DNA of 64,000 nucleotides from contig NZ_CAKKMV010000009.1 of the NCBI RefSeq assembly GCF_918697865.1, positions 217,160-281,159 on the forward strand, read 5' to 3'. The DNA comes from Massilia sp. Bi118 (GTDB taxonomy: Bacteria; Pseudomonadota; Gammaproteobacteria; Burkholderiales; Burkholderiaceae_D). Below, one piece after another: positions 63,883 to 64,000 of this stretch. How positions within the stretch are numbered: position 1 is the stretch's first letter; each line of letters starts with the position of its first letter. The notes under the pieces were generated by a model. The model was not told the origin of the DNA. It worked only from the letters and a program-made list of their open reading frames with translations, and did not search any database. Both the position numbers and the translations under genes were made by a program.

Positions 63883-64000
63883 AAACTGAAGAGTTTGATC
63901 CTGGCTCAGATTGAACGCTGGCGGCATGCTTTACACATGCAAGTCGAACGGCAGCGCGGGGCAACCTGGCGGCGAGTGGCGAACGGGTGAGTAATACATC
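63883..64000 (+). rRNA. rrs: 16S ribosomal RNA (5' part, cut by window end)
   Basis: Begins AAACTGAAGAGTTTGATCCT, then CTGGCTCAGATTGAACGCTG; the universal 27F site and first variable region follow. Only ~118 nt are inside the window. The sequence around CGAACGGCAGCGCGGGGC is of the Massilia/betaproteobacterial type. Confidence 0.97.

Overview
This 64 kb window is high-GC chromosomal DNA from a betaproteobacterium, most likely Oxalobacteraceae of the Massilia/Telluria type. Three things point there: the start of a 16S rRNA gene at the right edge with a betaproteobacterial 5' sequence, the origin-type gene order gyrB-dnaN-dnaA / rpmH-rnpA-yidD-yidC-mnmE, and the character of the proteins. The genus is an inference. 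No prophage, CRISPR array, tRNA gene or large island was seen. The accessory material is a lone TnpB gene, a lone IS5-type transposase N-domain gene and two families of short inverted repeats.

Layout. 1-5.0 kb: RpiR-type regulator, TonB-dependent receptor and secreted cyanophycinase, with the first two translationally overlapping; this looks like a scavenging locus for an Arg/Asp polymer or dipeptides. 5-13.6 kb: membrane protein and FtrA-type regulator, rhodanese, uvrA/ssb divergent pair with a LexA-type box, small secreted and DUF proteins, and an MFS transporter with a structured leader. 13.6-24.4 kb: AraC regulator, chemoreceptor, DUF4254 + glycosyltransferase pair, TnpB, nudC, folE, DUF4096 fragment, aldo/keto reductase, PAP2 phosphatase and a lipoprotein. 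24.5-28.3 kb: three-subunit molybdenum aldehyde oxidoreductase (PaoABC type). 28.4-33.6 kb: MarR-controlled FUSC/DUF1656/HlyD/NodT efflux operon. 33.7-38.4 kb: HAD phosphatase, membrane protein, acyltransferase, TolA/TonB-like protein and a small secreted protein. 38.4-48.2 kb: replication-origin region, with gyrB, dnaN and dnaA running left and rpmH to mnmE running right from the dnaA-rpmH gap. 48.2-57.1 kb: LysR/SDR divergent pair, lipoproteins, Hpt protein, pssA, CsoR-type repressor/AKR pair, a PBP5/6-type carboxypeptidase, a hydrolase and a ferredoxin. 57.1-63.4 kb: MCE/Mla-type lipid transport operon ending in a VanZ-family gene, then a B12-binding radical SAM protein. 63.5-64 kb: rRNA promoter, boxA and the first ~118 nt of 16S rRNA.

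The most unusual signal is not in the proteins. Several genes carry long, exact inverted repeats directly in front of the start codon: DUF4254 gene at 16378-16422, nudC at 19244-19279, acyltransferase at 35246-35307. A three-stem element precedes the MFS gene (12313-12396) and a nested symmetrical dyad lies in the rpmH leader (43976-44029). Some overlap the ribosome binding site, so they are candidates for RNA-level control or protein operators. Function is inferred; only the base complementarity is seen directly.
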